From positions 1 to 39,082 of the forward strand of contig NZ_PZGG01000019.1 in NCBI RefSeq assembly GCF_003043455.1: DNA of 39,082 nt, given 5' to 3'. The translations under genes were made by a program, and so were the position numbers. This DNA is from Staphylococcus simulans (lineage in GTDB: Bacteria; Bacillota; Bacilli; Staphylococcales; Staphylococcaceae). The notes under the pieces were generated by a model. It was not told the DNA's origin. It did no database searches and worked only from the letters and a program-made list of their open reading frames with translations. Positions 1 through 9,173 of the stretch are shown here, piece after piece (within the stretch, counting starts at the first letter, position 1; each line of letters starts with the position of its first letter).

Positions 1-5
1 GTTCT

Positions 6-34
6 GACATTCCATGATTGGAGTGTCTTTTTTT
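6..34 (+). terminator. Rho-independent terminator at window edge
   Basis: An 8-bp stem (bases 6-13 with 20-27, one G-T pair) is followed by seven T. It would end a plus-strand transcript that enters from before the window and separates it from glpT. Confidence 0.7.
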
Positions 35-123
35 ATATTAAAACTAAATAATAAAAAAGTTCATTGCTCTTTTGTAAATTTAGTATTAAGATTGAGTTAA
101 TTATTTGTAAAGGAGGCGCTTAC

Positions 124-1479
124 TTGTTTAACTTTTTAAAACCGCCAAAACCAATCGCTCCTCTACCAAAAGAGCAAGTTGATGATACATATAAACAACT
201 GCGAATGAAAGTATTCCTAGGTATCTTCATCGGTTATGCGGGTTATTATTTATTACGTAAAAACTTTTCTCTTGCGATGCCTGATTTGATTGAACAGGGG
301 TTCAGTAAAGGTCAATTAGGTATTGCGCTGTCAGCCGTTTCAATCGCATACGGTTTTAGTAAATTTGTGATGGGAACTGTCAGTGACCGAAGCAATGCAC
401 GCATGTTCTTAACACTAGGATTGATTTTGACAGCGATTGTCAATCTGTTGCTTGGTTTTGTTCCTTTCTTCACTTCAAGCATTTTAATTATGTTTATTAT
501 GCTGTTCTTAAACGGTTGGTTCCAAGGAATGGGATGGCCCCCTTCAGGACGTGTATTAGTGCATTGGTTCAGTGTAAGTGAACGGGGCAGTAAAACAGCT
601 ATTTGGAACGTCGCGCATAATGTCGGCGGTGGTTTAATGGCACCGATTGCGACTTGGGGTATATCTATGACAGCCTTATATAACTTCGGTTATTTAAAAG
701 GATTTGAAGGGGTCTTCATTTATCCCGCATTACTAGCGATTATTATTGCGATCATCTCTTATGTCTTAATCAGAGATACACCGCAATCACAAGGTTTACC
801 ACCGATTGAAGCCTATCGCAATGATTACCCGACTGCTTCAAGAACAACACTTGAAACAGAATTAACAACCAAAGAAATCTTATTCAAGTATGTGCTGAAT
901 AACAAATGGGTATGGGCAATCGCCTTCGCGAACATTTTCGTTTACTTCGTTCGCTATGGTGTGCTTGACTGGGCACCTGTCTATTTAAGCGAAGAAAAAC
1001 ATTTTGATATGAAAGCCTCTGGATGGGCTTACTTCTTGTACGAGTGGGCTGGTATTCCTGGAACATTGCTTTGTGGTTGGATTTCAGATAAGGTCTTTAA
1101 AGGTCGTCGTGGTCCAGCAGGATTCTTCTTTATGTTAGGCGTAACTATTTTCGTCTTAATCTACTGGTTGAACCCTCCAGGTAATCCATTAGTGGATAAC
1201 TTAGCGCTCGTTGCGATTGGTTTCTTAATCTATGGTCCAGTGATGTTGATTGGTTTACAAGCATTAGACTATGTACCTAAGAAAGCAGCAGGTACAGCTG
1301 CTGGATTAACAGGTCTATTCGGTTATCTATTCGGTGCAGTTATGGCTAACATCGTACTTGGTTTCGTGGTTGATCAATTTGGCTGGGATGCAGGTTTCAT
1401 CTTATTAACAGTGATTAGTATTCTAGCTATGTTAAGCTTTATTCTGACTTGGAATAAACGCGGTCAAGAGACTGTCTAA
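124..1479 (+). CDS. glpT: Glycerol-3-phosphate:phosphate antiporter GlpT (MFS)
   Basis: A 451-residue, 12-helix major facilitator of the organophosphate:phosphate antiporter family, which imports glycerol-3-phosphate (and fosfomycin) in exchange for phosphate. Family hallmarks are visible: an Arg-Lys pair in YYLLRKNF near residue 45, NVAHNVGGG with the central His near 165, and VRYGVLDWAP carrying the second substrate Arg. I chose the TTG at 124 because AAAGGAGG (109-116) lies 7 nt upstream. This gives the usual staphylococcal length; the ATG at 64 would add 20 unlikely residues. It is monocistronic and ends at a strong bidirectional terminator. UhpT is the main alternative, but the length and N-terminus fit GlpT better. 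Confidence 0.9.
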   Translation: MFNFLKPPKPIAPLPKEQVDDTYKQLRMKVFLGIFIGYAGYYLLRKNFSLAMPDLIEQGFSKGQLGIALSAVSIAYGFSKFVMGTVSDRSNARMFLTLGLILTAIVNLLLGFVPFFTSSILIMFIMLFLNGWFQGMGWPPSGRVLVHWFSVSERGSKTAIWNVAHNVGGGLMAPIATWGISMTALYNFGYLKGFEGVFIYPALLAIIIAIISYVLIRDTPQSQGLPPIEAYRNDYPTASRTTLETELTTKEILFKYVLNNKWVWAIAFANIFVYFVRYGVLDWAPVYLSEEKHFDMKASGWAYFLYEWAGIPGTLLCGWISDKVFKGRRGPAGFFFMLGVTIFVLIYWLNPPGNPLVDNLALVAIGFLIYGPVMLIGLQALDYVPKKAAGTAAGLTGLFGYLFGAVMANIVLGFVVDQFGWDAGFILLTVISILAMLSFILTWNKRGQETV

Positions 1480-1505
1480 AAATTTAAAATTGCATATATA
1501 AAATA

Positions 1506-1552
1506 AAACAAGCGACATACGCTGCTTTCTAGCATTGTGTGTCGCTTGTTTT
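1506..1552. terminator. Bidirectional terminator between glpT and SRPBCC gene
   Basis: A roughly 15-bp stem (core CAAGCGACATAC with GTGTGTCGCTTG, one wobble) is flanked by A-rich sequence on the left and T-rich on the right. It can end both convergent genes. Confidence 0.85.
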
Positions 1553-1554
1553 GG

Positions 1555-2076
1555 TTAAAATTCTTCTTTGTCTTCTTGCATTTCTCTTAAAATATCTTGA
1601 AGCTTAATGAACATATTTTCAAAGCCGTGTGCCGTCGCATCATGATATTCTTTCTTCTGCTGTTTGTATTCCAAAGTTGTCCATCGTCTTTCTTTCGGAA
1701 CAACAGCAGTATATCGGAAATTCATTTGTGTCATGTCTGAGCCTGGTTCACGTTCAAAAATTTCTACTTCAATGGTATCTTCTTTATCGCTGAGTTCAGG
1801 CATACCGATTGTCATCACAATTCGGTTAGGTGCTTCTAATTCTTGGAAGACCCCTGTTACTCTGTTCTTCTTACCATTACGTTCATCAACAATTTCATAA
1901 CGTCTGCCCTCTTCTGGAATCAAGTCAATCGATTGATTTGAACGGTTAGAAGTCATGAACCAACGTCTCATGATATCCGCATCTGTCCAAGCTTGGTAAA
2001 TCAATTCTGGCGGGATACGCATAAAACGTTCCAATGATATGACTACGACGTCATTTTCAATATTATATCTTGCCAC
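1555..2076 (-). CDS. SRPBCC / AHSA1-like domain protein
   Basis: A soluble protein of 173 residues. The N-terminal half has the SRPBCC (START/Bet v1-like) pattern: RFMRIPPELIYQAWTD, then MRRWFM, then a strand-rich stretch ending in GVFQELEAPNRIV. The C-terminus (EYHDATAHGFENMF) resembles the closing helix of the AHSA1 family. Such proteins bind hydrophobic ligands in a cavity; the ligand here is unknown. The start is GTG, with AGGTGA 8 nt upstream. A good SigA-type promoter precedes it, so it is probably monocistronic. The family call is fairly safe and the role open. Confidence 0.75.
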   Translation of the reverse strand: MARYNIENDVVVISLERFMRIPPELIYQAWTDADIMRRWFMTSNRSNQSIDLIPEEGRRYEIVDERNGKKNRVTGVFQELEAPNRIVMTIGMPELSDKEDTIEVEIFEREPGSDMTQMNFRYTAVVPKERRWTTLEYKQQKKEYHDATAHGFENMFIKLQDILREMQEDKEEF

Positions 2077-2107
2077 TCTGTCGTCACCTACTTTCGCACT
2101 CTTTATT

Positions 2108-2136
2108 ATTCTAACTCATTTAGAAGCATAAGCCAA
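2108..2136 (-). promoter_or_regulatory. SigA-type promoter of the SRPBCC gene
   Basis: On the minus strand TTGGCT (2131-2136) and TAGAAT (2108-2113) are separated by 17 bp, about 30 nt upstream of the GTG start. Confidence 0.5.
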
Positions 2137-2232
2137 AGTAATCCTACTAGCAAAGCATTTGTCACTATGCCTCTGTGGTTATTTCACAACAAGATTACTT
2201 TAACATTTTTCAAGTGAGAAAGTAAAAATAAT

Positions 2233-3540
2233 TTACGCTTTTTGTTTACGTTTATTTAGTTTTGGAAAATTAAAGATGATTGCGGCTAATCCGCTGATAC
2301 CTAAAATAATCGGATAAATTGAATATGGCACTAACATAAATGGCGAAATACCTGCGACGCCTGCAGCCGCAATCACCTGTGGACTATAAGGTAAAAGACC
2401 TTGGAAGCAGCTGCCGAAAATGTCTAAAATACTTGCTGATTTTCTCGGATCAATATCATATTCATCTGCGATATTTTTAGCTAATGGACCTGCCATTAAA
2501 ATAGAAATCGTATTATTCGCAGTTGAAATATCTGCAGCACTTACTAAACTTGCGATACCGAACTCTGCACCACGTCTTGATTTGACACGGCTTCGCACAA
2601 AGTTAAGCAGCCATGTAATACCGCCATTATGTTGAATGATGCCGATTAAACCGCCAATCATCAATGCAATAATCGCAATATCTTCCATGCCAATCATACC
2701 TTCTGATGCAGCTTTCAAGAAACCGATCCAATTAAACGAACCGTCGATTAAACCGATAATACCTGAGAGTACTGTGCCACCTATCAGCACAATAATCACA
2801 TTTACGCCAATCAAAGCTAAGATTAACACTAATAAATATGGAATCACTTTAATAAACTCAAAACTGTAATCTTTTGTGCTGCTGATGGTTGCGCTATGTG
2901 TCAAGATGCCTAAAATAATCATCGTTATAATGGCACCCGGCAACACAATTTTAAAGTTTACTTTGAACTTATCACTCATTTTTGTATGTTGTGTACGTAC
3001 TGCAGAAATCGTCGTATCTGAAATCATAGATAAGTTATCACCAAACATCGCACCGCCGACAACGGTTGCCATCGCAAGTGCCGCTGAAATATCAGTCGCT
3101 TCACTGATACCAAAGCCGACTGGTGCAATAGCTGCGACTGTACCGACTGATGTTCCCATAGAAATAGAAACGAACATACAAATAATAAACAAACCGATAA
3201 TCAACAAGTTACCCGGAATTAAACTTAAACCTAAATTCACGGTAGATTTCACACCGCCCATATCTTCTGTCACTTTAGAAAAGGCGCCGGCTAATACGAA
3301 AATTAAGACCATCAGAATAATATTAGAATGGCCTGCACCTTTTGTGAAGACTTCAACTTTCTCAGTGAATTTTTCTTTGCGATTCATTATTAATGCGACA
3401 ATTACCGCAATTGTAATCGCAATATTTAACGGCATCTTCGTAAAGTCGCCGGTAATAATCCCTACACCTAAGAACAAACCAACAAATAATATTAAAGGAA
3501 TCAGTGCGACTGCATTGCCTTTTTGTTTCTGTTCAGACAT
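2233..3540 (-). CDS. NhaC-family transporter under S-box control, probable methionine transporter (MetT type)
   Basis: A 435-residue polytopic membrane protein of the NhaC Na+/H+ antiporter family (COG1757). It shows SMGTSVGTVAAIAPVG, the GAMFGDNLSMISDTT stretch typical of the family, and a second-half SAADISTANNT region. By sequence alone it would be called a Na+/H+ antiporter. The SAM-I riboswitch and terminator directly upstream argue for methionine metabolism; comparative genomics has named S-box-linked NhaC proteins MetT, a predicted methionine transporter. The ATG is preceded by GAGGTG at 8 nt. It is transcribed alone. Transport of methionine with Na+ is inference; membership of the family is not in doubt. 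Confidence 0.85.
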   Translation of the reverse strand: MSEQKQKGNAVALIPLILFVGLFLGVGIITGDFTKMPLNIAITIAVIVALIMNRKEKFTEKVEVFTKGAGHSNIILMVLIFVLAGAFSKVTEDMGGVKSTVNLGLSLIPGNLLIIGLFIICMFVSISMGTSVGTVAAIAPVGFGISEATDISAALAMATVVGGAMFGDNLSMISDTTISAVRTQHTKMSDKFKVNFKIVLPGAIITMIILGILTHSATISSTKDYSFEFIKVIPYLLVLILALIGVNVIIVLIGGTVLSGIIGLIDGSFNWIGFLKAASEGMIGMEDIAIIALMIGGLIGIIQHNGGITWLLNFVRSRVKSRRGAEFGIASLVSAADISTANNTISILMAGPLAKNIADEYDIDPRKSASILDIFGSCFQGLLPYSPQVIAAAGVAGISPFMLVPYSIYPIILGISGLAAIIFNFPKLNKRKQKA

Positions 3541-3565
3541 GATTCAAACACCTCACTCATGATAT

Positions 3566-3599
3566 TAAAAAATCCTTTTTTCAGCTAAGAAAAAAGGAT
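3566..3599 (-). terminator. Riboswitch-controlled terminator
   Basis: On the minus strand TCCTTTTTTC (3589-3598) pairs with GAAAAAAGGA (3573-3582) across a short loop and is followed by a U run, just before the ribosome binding site of the NhaC-family gene. The 5' arm includes CUUAGC, which could instead pair with GCUAAG in the aptamer 3' region, giving an antiterminator. Confidence 0.8.
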
Positions 3600-3610
3600 A
3601 CATTATACTT

Positions 3611-3718
3611 CTTATCTCTTAGCAAATAGTTGCTATGGGAATTGGCACACGCGTCGCTAACAGCGAACCATGTTGCCGAGGTTTCAAAGTGCCCATCACT
3701 CCACCTCTCTTGATAAGC
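3611..3718 (-). promoter_or_regulatory. SAM-I riboswitch (S-box) aptamer
   Basis: Read on the minus strand, the leader begins CTTATCAAGAGAGGTGGAG and continues with TTTGAAACCTCGGCAAC, the two most conserved S-box blocks. A P3 arm and a P4-like arm follow, and the aptamer closes with GATAAG, which pairs with CTTATC as P1. With the terminator downstream it forms a classic SAM-off switch: high S-adenosylmethionine stops transcription of the NhaC-family gene. Confidence 0.93.
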
Positions 3719-3749
3719 TATATTTATTTTTATTTTTTGAATCTTTTTA

Positions 3750-3778
3750 AACCTATCATGATTGTAATAGTTAGTCAA
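3750..3778 (-). promoter_or_regulatory. Candidate promoter of the S-box leader
   Basis: TTGACT (3773-3778) on the minus strand, then 17 bp and a weak TAGGTT at 3750-3755. The -35 is good and the -10 poor. The position, about 30 bp before the aptamer, is right. Confidence 0.35.
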
Positions 3779-3808
3779 TCATCAAAGTATGAACTTTTCA
3801 TTAAGCAA

Positions 3809-4420
3809 TTATTCTGTCGGTCTTTCTAATACAAACTCTTGACCTAGTTTTACATAATCATTACCAGCTAAACGACCGACAGGATGTAATGTTTGTACAT
3901 CAATTTTATGCGGATCAATGTATACATCATCTGAAATATGATAGCGAACAACTTCACCTAAGATTAAATCACTGCCTGCTTGGTCATCACCAAGTTCAAT
4001 CACACGATCTAATTTACATTCAAAGCGGATACGTGCCCCTTCAACCGCTGGTACATTAACGACATCTGAAGGAATCGTTTTGAAATCCGTACGTTCTAAT
4101 TCATTGGCTTCACGCTCAATCGGTGCAGCTGTACTATTAATGCCTTCAATCATAGACAGTTCAGAAATGTGTACGACAAATTCTCCAGTATCAATGATAT
4201 TTTGTGCTGTATCTTTACGGACACCTTCTGTACGTCCTGTTGAAATCATAATCATCGGCGGATGACTGCTGACCACATTAAAGAAACTGAATGGTGCCGC
4301 ATTTAAATGACCTGCTTTATCTTGAGAAGTCACAAAAGCAATGGGTCTTGGTAACACACTGCCGCTTAATAATTTATAATTTTCTCGTTGTGTTAAATCG
4401 TTAGGGTTAAAATGTTTCAT
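3809..4420 (-). CDS. Flavin reductase family protein (FMN-binding split barrel)
   Basis: About 203 residues of the flavin reductase-like / flavoredoxin family, whose members bind FMN in a split beta-barrel and reduce flavin or a substrate with NAD(P)H. The typical N-terminal run is present: YKLLSGSVLPRPIAFVTS, then NAAPFSFFNVVSSHPP (FMN contact region), then KDTAQNI and GEFVVHI. Two ATGs are adjacent; the one at 4420 has AAGGAGG about 8 nt upstream and is preferred over 4423. It is a separate gene downstream of the SDR. The natural substrate is unknown. Confidence 0.8.
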   Translation of the reverse strand: MKHFNPNDLTQRENYKLLSGSVLPRPIAFVTSQDKAGHLNAAPFSFFNVVSSHPPMIMISTGRTEGVRKDTAQNIIDTGEFVVHISELSMIEGINSTAAPIEREANELERTDFKTIPSDVVNVPAVEGARIRFECKLDRVIELGDDQAGSDLILGEVVRYHISDDVYIDPHKIDVQTLHPVGRLAGNDYVKLGQEFVLERPTE

Positions 4421-4505
4421 CATTCTACCTCCTTAGTTACTATACTAATTATACCTATAGCATAATAAACTAAACCTTACTTTGCGAATAATGTGTTTGT
4501 AAGTA

Positions 4506-4540
4506 TAAAAACAGCGCTCCAATTTTAAATGGAACGCTGT
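4506..4540 (-). terminator. Terminator downstream of the SDR gene
   Basis: On the minus strand ACAGCGTTCCA pairs with TGGAGCGCTGT (one mismatch) around an A/T loop, followed by five T. Confidence 0.8.
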
Positions 4541-4552
4541 CCTAATCATAGC

Positions 4553-5434
4553 TTAGTTGATTTGTTTACCACCTGTTACGCCATACACTTGGCCTGTTGT
4601 ATAACTTGATTCATCTGAAGCAAGTAAGACATAAGTGCCGGCTAATTCAACAGGTTGACCTGCACGGCCCATCATTGAACTTTGACCGAATTCAGGAATT
4701 TTACTTTGCGGTTGACCACCAGAAATTTGTAGTGGTGACCAGAATGGTCCGGGTGCAACTGAGTTCACACGGATACCTTTATCGATTAATTCTTTCGCTA
4801 AGCTTTTCGTTAATGAAATAATCGCAGCTTTAGTTGCCGCATAGTCATGCAAGATCGGGTTAGGATCATAACCTTGAATAGATGTTGTCGTTGTGATTGT
4901 CGCACCTGGCTTTAGATACTCAAGTGCTTTTTGTACTGTCCAGAATAGTGAATACACATTCGTTGTGAAAGTTTGTGTGAAATCTTCTGTTTTGAAGTTT
5001 TCAAAGCCTTCATGATATTGCTGATGTCCGGCAACTAGTGTCACATTATCTAAACCGCCAAGTGTTTCGTGTGCATATTCAACTAAATCGTAGTTGAATT
5101 GCTCGTCTGATAAATCACCTGGTTTTAAATAAACAGTACCACCTGTATCTTCAATCACTTTTTTAACTTCTTGTGCATCGTCTTCTTCTTTTGGATGATA
5201 GTTAATCACGACAGACGCACCTTCTCGTGCATACGCAATTGCAACAGCACGACCAATCGCAGAGTCACCGCCTGTGACTAATGCTTTCAAGCCTTCTAGG
5301 CGTCCATGTCCTTTATAAGATGTTTCGCCACAGTCTGGTTTTGGATCCATATCTGTTTGGAAACCTGGCCATTCTTGTTCTTGTTTCGGAAAATCTTGAT
5401 CAGAGAATTTCGTACGTGGATCTTGTGGTGCCAT
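4553..5434 (-). CDS. SDR family oxidoreductase (YhdF/YhxC-like)
   Basis: A 293-residue short-chain dehydrogenase/reductase with the roughly 45-residue N-terminal extension found in the Bacillus YhdF/YhxC stress-type group. The cofactor motif TGGDSAIGRAVA lies near residue 55, followed by NYHPKEEDD, where the second strand suggests NADP. The catalytic Ser is in TTTTSIQGY and the Tyr/Lys pair in YAATK near residue 197. The C-terminal GQVYGVTGG strand is standard. GAGGAGTG gives a strong ribosome binding site before ATG. It has its own terminator. The substrate cannot be read from sequence; general stress induction is known for relatives but no SigB promoter is clear here. Confidence 0.85.
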   Translation of the reverse strand: MAPQDPRTKFSDQDFPKQEQEWPGFQTDMDPKPDCGETSYKGHGRLEGLKALVTGGDSAIGRAVAIAYAREGASVVINYHPKEEDDAQEVKKVIEDTGGTVYLKPGDLSDEQFNYDLVEYAHETLGGLDNVTLVAGHQQYHEGFENFKTEDFTQTFTTNVYSLFWTVQKALEYLKPGATITTTTSIQGYDPNPILHDYAATKAAIISLTKSLAKELIDKGIRVNSVAPGPFWSPLQISGGQPQSKIPEFGQSSMMGRAGQPVELAGTYVLLASDESSYTTGQVYGVTGGKQIN

Positions 5435-5505
5435 TATCTATCACTCCTCAATATTTTGTCTCTCTATTGATATACCACAAAATCTATATTTCATTCATAG
5501 ACAAA

Positions 5506-6621
5506 TTAAAATAATTTTTGAACTAAATTTGCAAGAAACTCAGGCGCTGTTTTCAGAATAGCTTCATCCGGGTTATATTTTGGATGATGCAAATCATACT
5601 CAGATTGTGAGCCAATGAAACTGAAGACACCCAGGACAGTATCACTCATCGCCGAGAAATCTTCACCAATCGTTTTAGGTTGACTTAATTGTTCAACTTT
5701 ATACCCTGTCTCATGTGCCGCTTCTTGTGCAATCTGTGTTAAACCTTCATGATTCATAACAGCATTCGGTAAATGAATATATTCTAATTCAATCTCAGCA
5801 TTAAACGCAGCACCTAAACCATCACAAATACTTTGTAGACGTTGCTCTGCAAACGCACGTGTTTCATTATTAAATGTACGTACTGTGCCTTGAATGTGTG
5901 CTGAATCTGGAATGACATTCCAAGTGTTGCCAGCCGATACTTCACCAATTGTCACAACTGCAGAATCAAATGCTGAGACATTACGACTGACGATAGACTG
6001 CACACTCGTTAGCAATTGTCCTAAAATAATCATCGGGTCATTGCTTTCTTCAGGTTTTGCGGCGTGACCGCCTTTCGCTTTAATTCGAATAAAGAAACGA
6101 TCTACTGCTGAAGTCAACGCACCTGATTTAATCGCTAAAGTACCCACATCTAATGTCGGATCATTATGAAAGCCTGTCACAGCTTTAACGCCTTCTAACA
6201 CACCCGCTTCCACCATCTGTTGTGCACCACTGCCTACTTCTTCAGCAGCTTGAAATAAAATACGGACACGTCCTGGCAGTTCTACTTCTCTCTCTTTCAA
6301 CAACAATGCAGCGCCTAGAATACTCGCCATATGTATATCATGACCGCAAGCATGCATGACGCCTTTGTTTTGGGAGGTAATCTCACTCTCTACTTGCTCT
6401 TCGATAGGTAAAGCATCAATATCTGTACGTAATGCGACTACCGTATCGCCCTCACCGATTTCTGCGACTAAACCAGTGTTTAACGAATAATCTATTAATT
6501 TAATGTCATGCGCTTCTAAAATTTCTTTTAAACGCGCAGTCGTTTCATATTCTTGATAAGAGACTTCTGGATGTTGGTGAAACATCCGTCTCCATTCGAC
6601 TAATTGTTCATAATGACTCAT
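5506..6621 (-). CDS. M20 family amidohydrolase / aminoacylase
   Basis: A 371-residue metallohydrolase of the M20D (IAL/hippurate hydrolase) branch, which removes N-acyl groups from amino acids or related compounds. The N-terminus has FHQHPEVSYQEYET; metal ligands are in LRTDIDALP and HACGHDIHMA (near residue 93), with the catalytic EE in FQAAEEVGSGA. The lid domain follows from KAKGGHAAKP, and the last metal ligand may be the His in LHHPKYNPDE. Its ATG overlaps the TGA of the SulP gene (ATGA), so the two are translationally coupled. N-acetyldiaminopimelate deacetylase is an alternative, but no lysine-pathway genes are near. Confidence 0.8.
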   Translation of the reverse strand: MSHYEQLVEWRRMFHQHPEVSYQEYETTARLKEILEAHDIKLIDYSLNTGLVAEIGEGDTVVALRTDIDALPIEEQVESEITSQNKGVMHACGHDIHMASILGAALLLKEREVELPGRVRILFQAAEEVGSGAQQMVEAGVLEGVKAVTGFHNDPTLDVGTLAIKSGALTSAVDRFFIRIKAKGGHAAKPEESNDPMIILGQLLTSVQSIVSRNVSAFDSAVVTIGEVSAGNTWNVIPDSAHIQGTVRTFNNETRAFAEQRLQSICDGLGAAFNAEIELEYIHLPNAVMNHEGLTQIAQEAAHETGYKVEQLSQPKTIGEDFSAMSDTVLGVFSFIGSQSEYDLHHPKYNPDEAILKTAPEFLANLVQKLF

Positions 6622-7793
6622 ATACTTTCCCTTCCTTTACTTACAACATAGATCACTAAATAAATTGCTGAACCCGCAGCAACACCAAAGGCTAAATTAT
6701 TGGTTACTAGCGTGACAATCATCGTACCGATTATCGTTGACGTATTTAATACAGGTGCTGCTTTAATTGCTTGCAGCGTACGTCTATCAAAGGTATTCAA
6801 TGCGATTGAAACTAAAACCGTCGCAAGTACGACCATTGGAATCAGTGCGATTACAGGTCCTAAGACGTAAATCGTCAGTAATAAAAATAAAGCAGTCACT
6901 AATGTCGCATAACGTGCAGTCGCACCGACTTTCACATTAAATTTCGATTGACCGACTAATGCACTGCCTCCGAAACCACCCAATAGCCCTGCTGCTAAAT
7001 TCGCAAGGCCTTGTGCAGCCGATTCTTGATTTAAACAACTCCGTTCATGTGTCAGCACATCTAATGCTTGTGCAGTCAATAAAGATTGCAGCGTACCGAC
7101 TATTGCCATGGTGATGCCATAACCTACAATGATTAATAAGGCATGACTTTCTGTAAACAGATGAAACTGAGATAATTGGAGTTTAGGTAAGACTACATAG
7201 ATGTCTGCTAAATCTTTCACATAATGTAATTTCGGGTGAATGAGATGCGCAATGATGGTTAAAACAATAATTGAAATTAAAGGTGCTGGTATAAATGAAA
7301 TCCAACGCGGCGCAAACCAAATAATTATAAAAGAAACAATCGCAAATAAATACGTAGCGATTGAAATGTTGAAAATATTATCTATTTGCGAAGACATCAA
7401 TAATAACGCTAAGGCGTTCATAAAGCCGACTACAACTGCTTGTGGAATACGTTCAATCAATCGTCCTACATTTAATGCACCCATACCTAATTGCAGAATC
7501 CCCATAACAATCGTCGCACAGATTAAATAACCCACACCATGATGCATGACTAAGGGTGCTGCGACTAAGGCAATACCACTGCTTGGTCCTGTAATCATCA
7601 ATGTTCTGCCGGCAGTCAGACTGAGTACAATCATCATAATACCCATGCTCAACAAACCTACCGATGGATTCATACCGACAATAAATGAATACGCAATGGC
7701 TCCGGGCAATGCGGATAACGCAATTAAAATACCTGCCAGTACATTATCCTTAATGTCACCTTTCCATTGATTCACATACGCTTGACGTTCCAA
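6618..7793 (-). CDS. SulP family inorganic anion transporter lacking a STAS domain
   Basis: A 391-residue membrane protein of the SulP/SLC26 family with about 12-14 hydrophobic segments. Family sequence includes ALSALPGAIAYSFIVGMNP in TM1, ITGPSSGIALVAAP in TM3 and GGFGGSALVGQSKFNVKVGA in the second repeat. It ends after the last helix, so the cytoplasmic STAS domain of full-length SulP proteins (usually over 500 residues) is missing; short forms like this are common. The start is TTG with a GGTGGGTG ribosome binding site. It is the first gene of a two-gene operon with the M20 hydrolase. The anion (sulfate, bicarbonate or an organic acid) is not determined. Confidence 0.8.
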   Translation of the reverse strand: MERQAYVNQWKGDIKDNVLAGILIALSALPGAIAYSFIVGMNPSVGLLSMGIMMIVLSLTAGRTLMITGPSSGIALVAAPLVMHHGVGYLICATIVMGILQLGMGALNVGRLIERIPQAVVVGFMNALALLLMSSQIDNIFNISIATYLFAIVSFIIIWFAPRWISFIPAPLISIIVLTIIAHLIHPKLHYVKDLADIYVVLPKLQLSQFHLFTESHALLIIVGYGITMAIVGTLQSLLTAQALDVLTHERSCLNQESAAQGLANLAAGLLGGFGGSALVGQSKFNVKVGATARYATLVTALFLLLTIYVLGPVIALIPMVVLATVLVSIALNTFDRRTLQAIKAAPVLNTSTIIGTMIVTLVTNNLAFGVAAGSAIYLVIYVVSKGRESI

Positions 7794-7857
7794 TTTTTTT
7801 CACCCACCCATTTCTCTATGCACTTATCTTAACATAAATTGTCAGACTATTAAGATA

Positions 7858-7900
7858 CAAAAAAACAGCTACACCTATGATTTCACATAAGTATAGCTGT
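7858..7900 (-). terminator. Terminator of the hut operon
   Basis: A minus-strand stem (ACAGCTATAC with the ACAGCT arm at 7865-7870, one mismatch) is followed by a run of seven U. It lies about 30 nt after the hutI stop. Confidence 0.8.
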
Positions 7901-7931
7901 AAAAAAGTTTTATTTAACTGATTGTCGAAGC

Positions 7932-9173
7932 TTATTGTTGTACTTCAATACGGTTATCGATAAAGAGCTTACCGTCTTTATAAACATATTCCGCATGGTT
8001 GATACCATAATGATATGGTACATATTCATAATTCGGTACATTCCAAATTACGAAGTTTGCGCGGTCGTCTTGTTCTAACGTACCTGCATCTGCATCAATT
8101 GCTTTTGCCGCATTGACTGTAACTGCGTTCCAAATTTCATTTGGTGTTAATTTTAATTTCAACGCTGCAATCGCCATAACCATTTGCAAGTTGTTCGTTA
8201 CGTTACTGCCTGGGTTGAAGTCGGATGCAATCGCTACTGCACCATTATTATCCAACATACCACGCGCATCTGCGTATTGGTCTTTACCTAAATAGAATGT
8301 TGTCCCTGGTAAAACAACCGCAACTGTATCGCTATCTTTTAATGCTTGTTTATCTTCTTCACTTGAAGCGACTAAGTGATCAGCTGAAATCGCACCTTGT
8401 TCAATCGCTACGCCTAAACCACCTAAAGGATCAATCTCATCTGCGTGAATTTTAACATCAAAGCCTTGTTCTTTAGCTGCTTTCATATATTCACGTGATT
8501 CATCAACTGTAAAGACGCCTGTTTCGCAGAAGATATCCGCAAAGTCTGCATATTCCTTTACTTCTGGTAATAAGTCAATCATCTCTTGTAAGAACGCTTG
8601 ATTAGATTCCGCTTCTTTCGGAACAGCGTGCGGCCCTAAGAATGTGTGTTTCATTGTAATACCATACTTTTGTTCTAAAGCATGTGACACTTTTAATTGT
8701 TTCAATTCATTCTCTTTATCTAAACCATAACCGCTCTTACTTTCTACCGTTAACACACCATAAGACATCATTTCACGTAAAGACTTGTCTGTTTTCTTCA
8801 ACAACTCATCTTCCGTTGCCTCACGTGTAGCTTTAACTGTAGATAAAATACCGCCGCCTTGTTCTAGAATTTCCAGATAAGACGCACCTTGTTGTTTTAA
8901 GGCCATTTCATGCTCTCTCGAACCGCCGAATACTAAGTGTGTATGTGCATCAACTAAAGCAGGTGATACGACTTTGCCAGTCGCATCTACCACTTCTTGT
9001 GCTTCATACTCTTCAGTATGTGGTCCTGCATAAACTACTTTACCGTCTTTCGCGACTAATGTTGCGTTTTCAATGACTTTTAATTCATTGAGCTGATTAC
9101 CTTTTAAAGGTTTATCAGTTTTCTTCGGTAAAATTAATTGTGCAATATTTTGGATAACAACATCATTACTCAT
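7932..9173 (-). CDS. hutI: Imidazolonepropionase
   Basis: A 413-residue metal-dependent hydrolase of the amidohydrolase superfamily. It opens the ring of 4-imidazolone-5-propionate to N-formimino-L-glutamate, the third step of histidine degradation. [15 protein letters not shown] near residue 76 gives the first metal ligands and the substrate pocket. [27 protein letters not shown] and DFNPGSN follow in the family order. The length is usual. Its ATG sits inside the end of hutU (8-nt overlap), so the two are translationally coupled. It is the last gene of the yjiH-hutU-hutI operon. Confidence 0.95.
   Translation of the reverse strand: MSNDVVIQNIAQLILPKKTDKPLKGNQLNELKVIENATLVAKDGKVVYAGPHTEEYEAQEVVDATGKVVSPALVDAHTHLVFGGSREHEMALKQQGASYLEILEQGGGILSTVKATREATEDELLKKTDKSLREMMSYGVLTVESKSGYGLDKENELKQLKVSHALEQKYGITMKHTFLGPHAVPKEAESNQAFLQEMIDLLPEVKEYADFADIFCETGVFTVDESREYMKAAKEQGFDVKIHADEIDPLGGLGVAIEQGAISADHLVASSEEDKQALKDSDTVAVVLPGTTFYLGKDQYADARGMLDNNGAVAIASDFNPGSNVTNNLQMVMAIAALKLKLTPNEIWNAVTVNAAKAIDADAGTLEQDDRANFVIWNVPNYEYVPYHYGINHAEYVYKDGKLFIDNRIEVQQ

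Noticed and set aside
2876..3562. A 228-codon open frame on the plus strand opposite the NhaC-family gene
   Set aside because: It is an antisense shadow of a well-supported membrane protein gene, has no ribosome binding site and resembles no family.
3581..3829. Small frames on both strands over the S-box region
   Set aside because: They run through the riboswitch and its terminator, whose conserved RNA sequence explains the segment.
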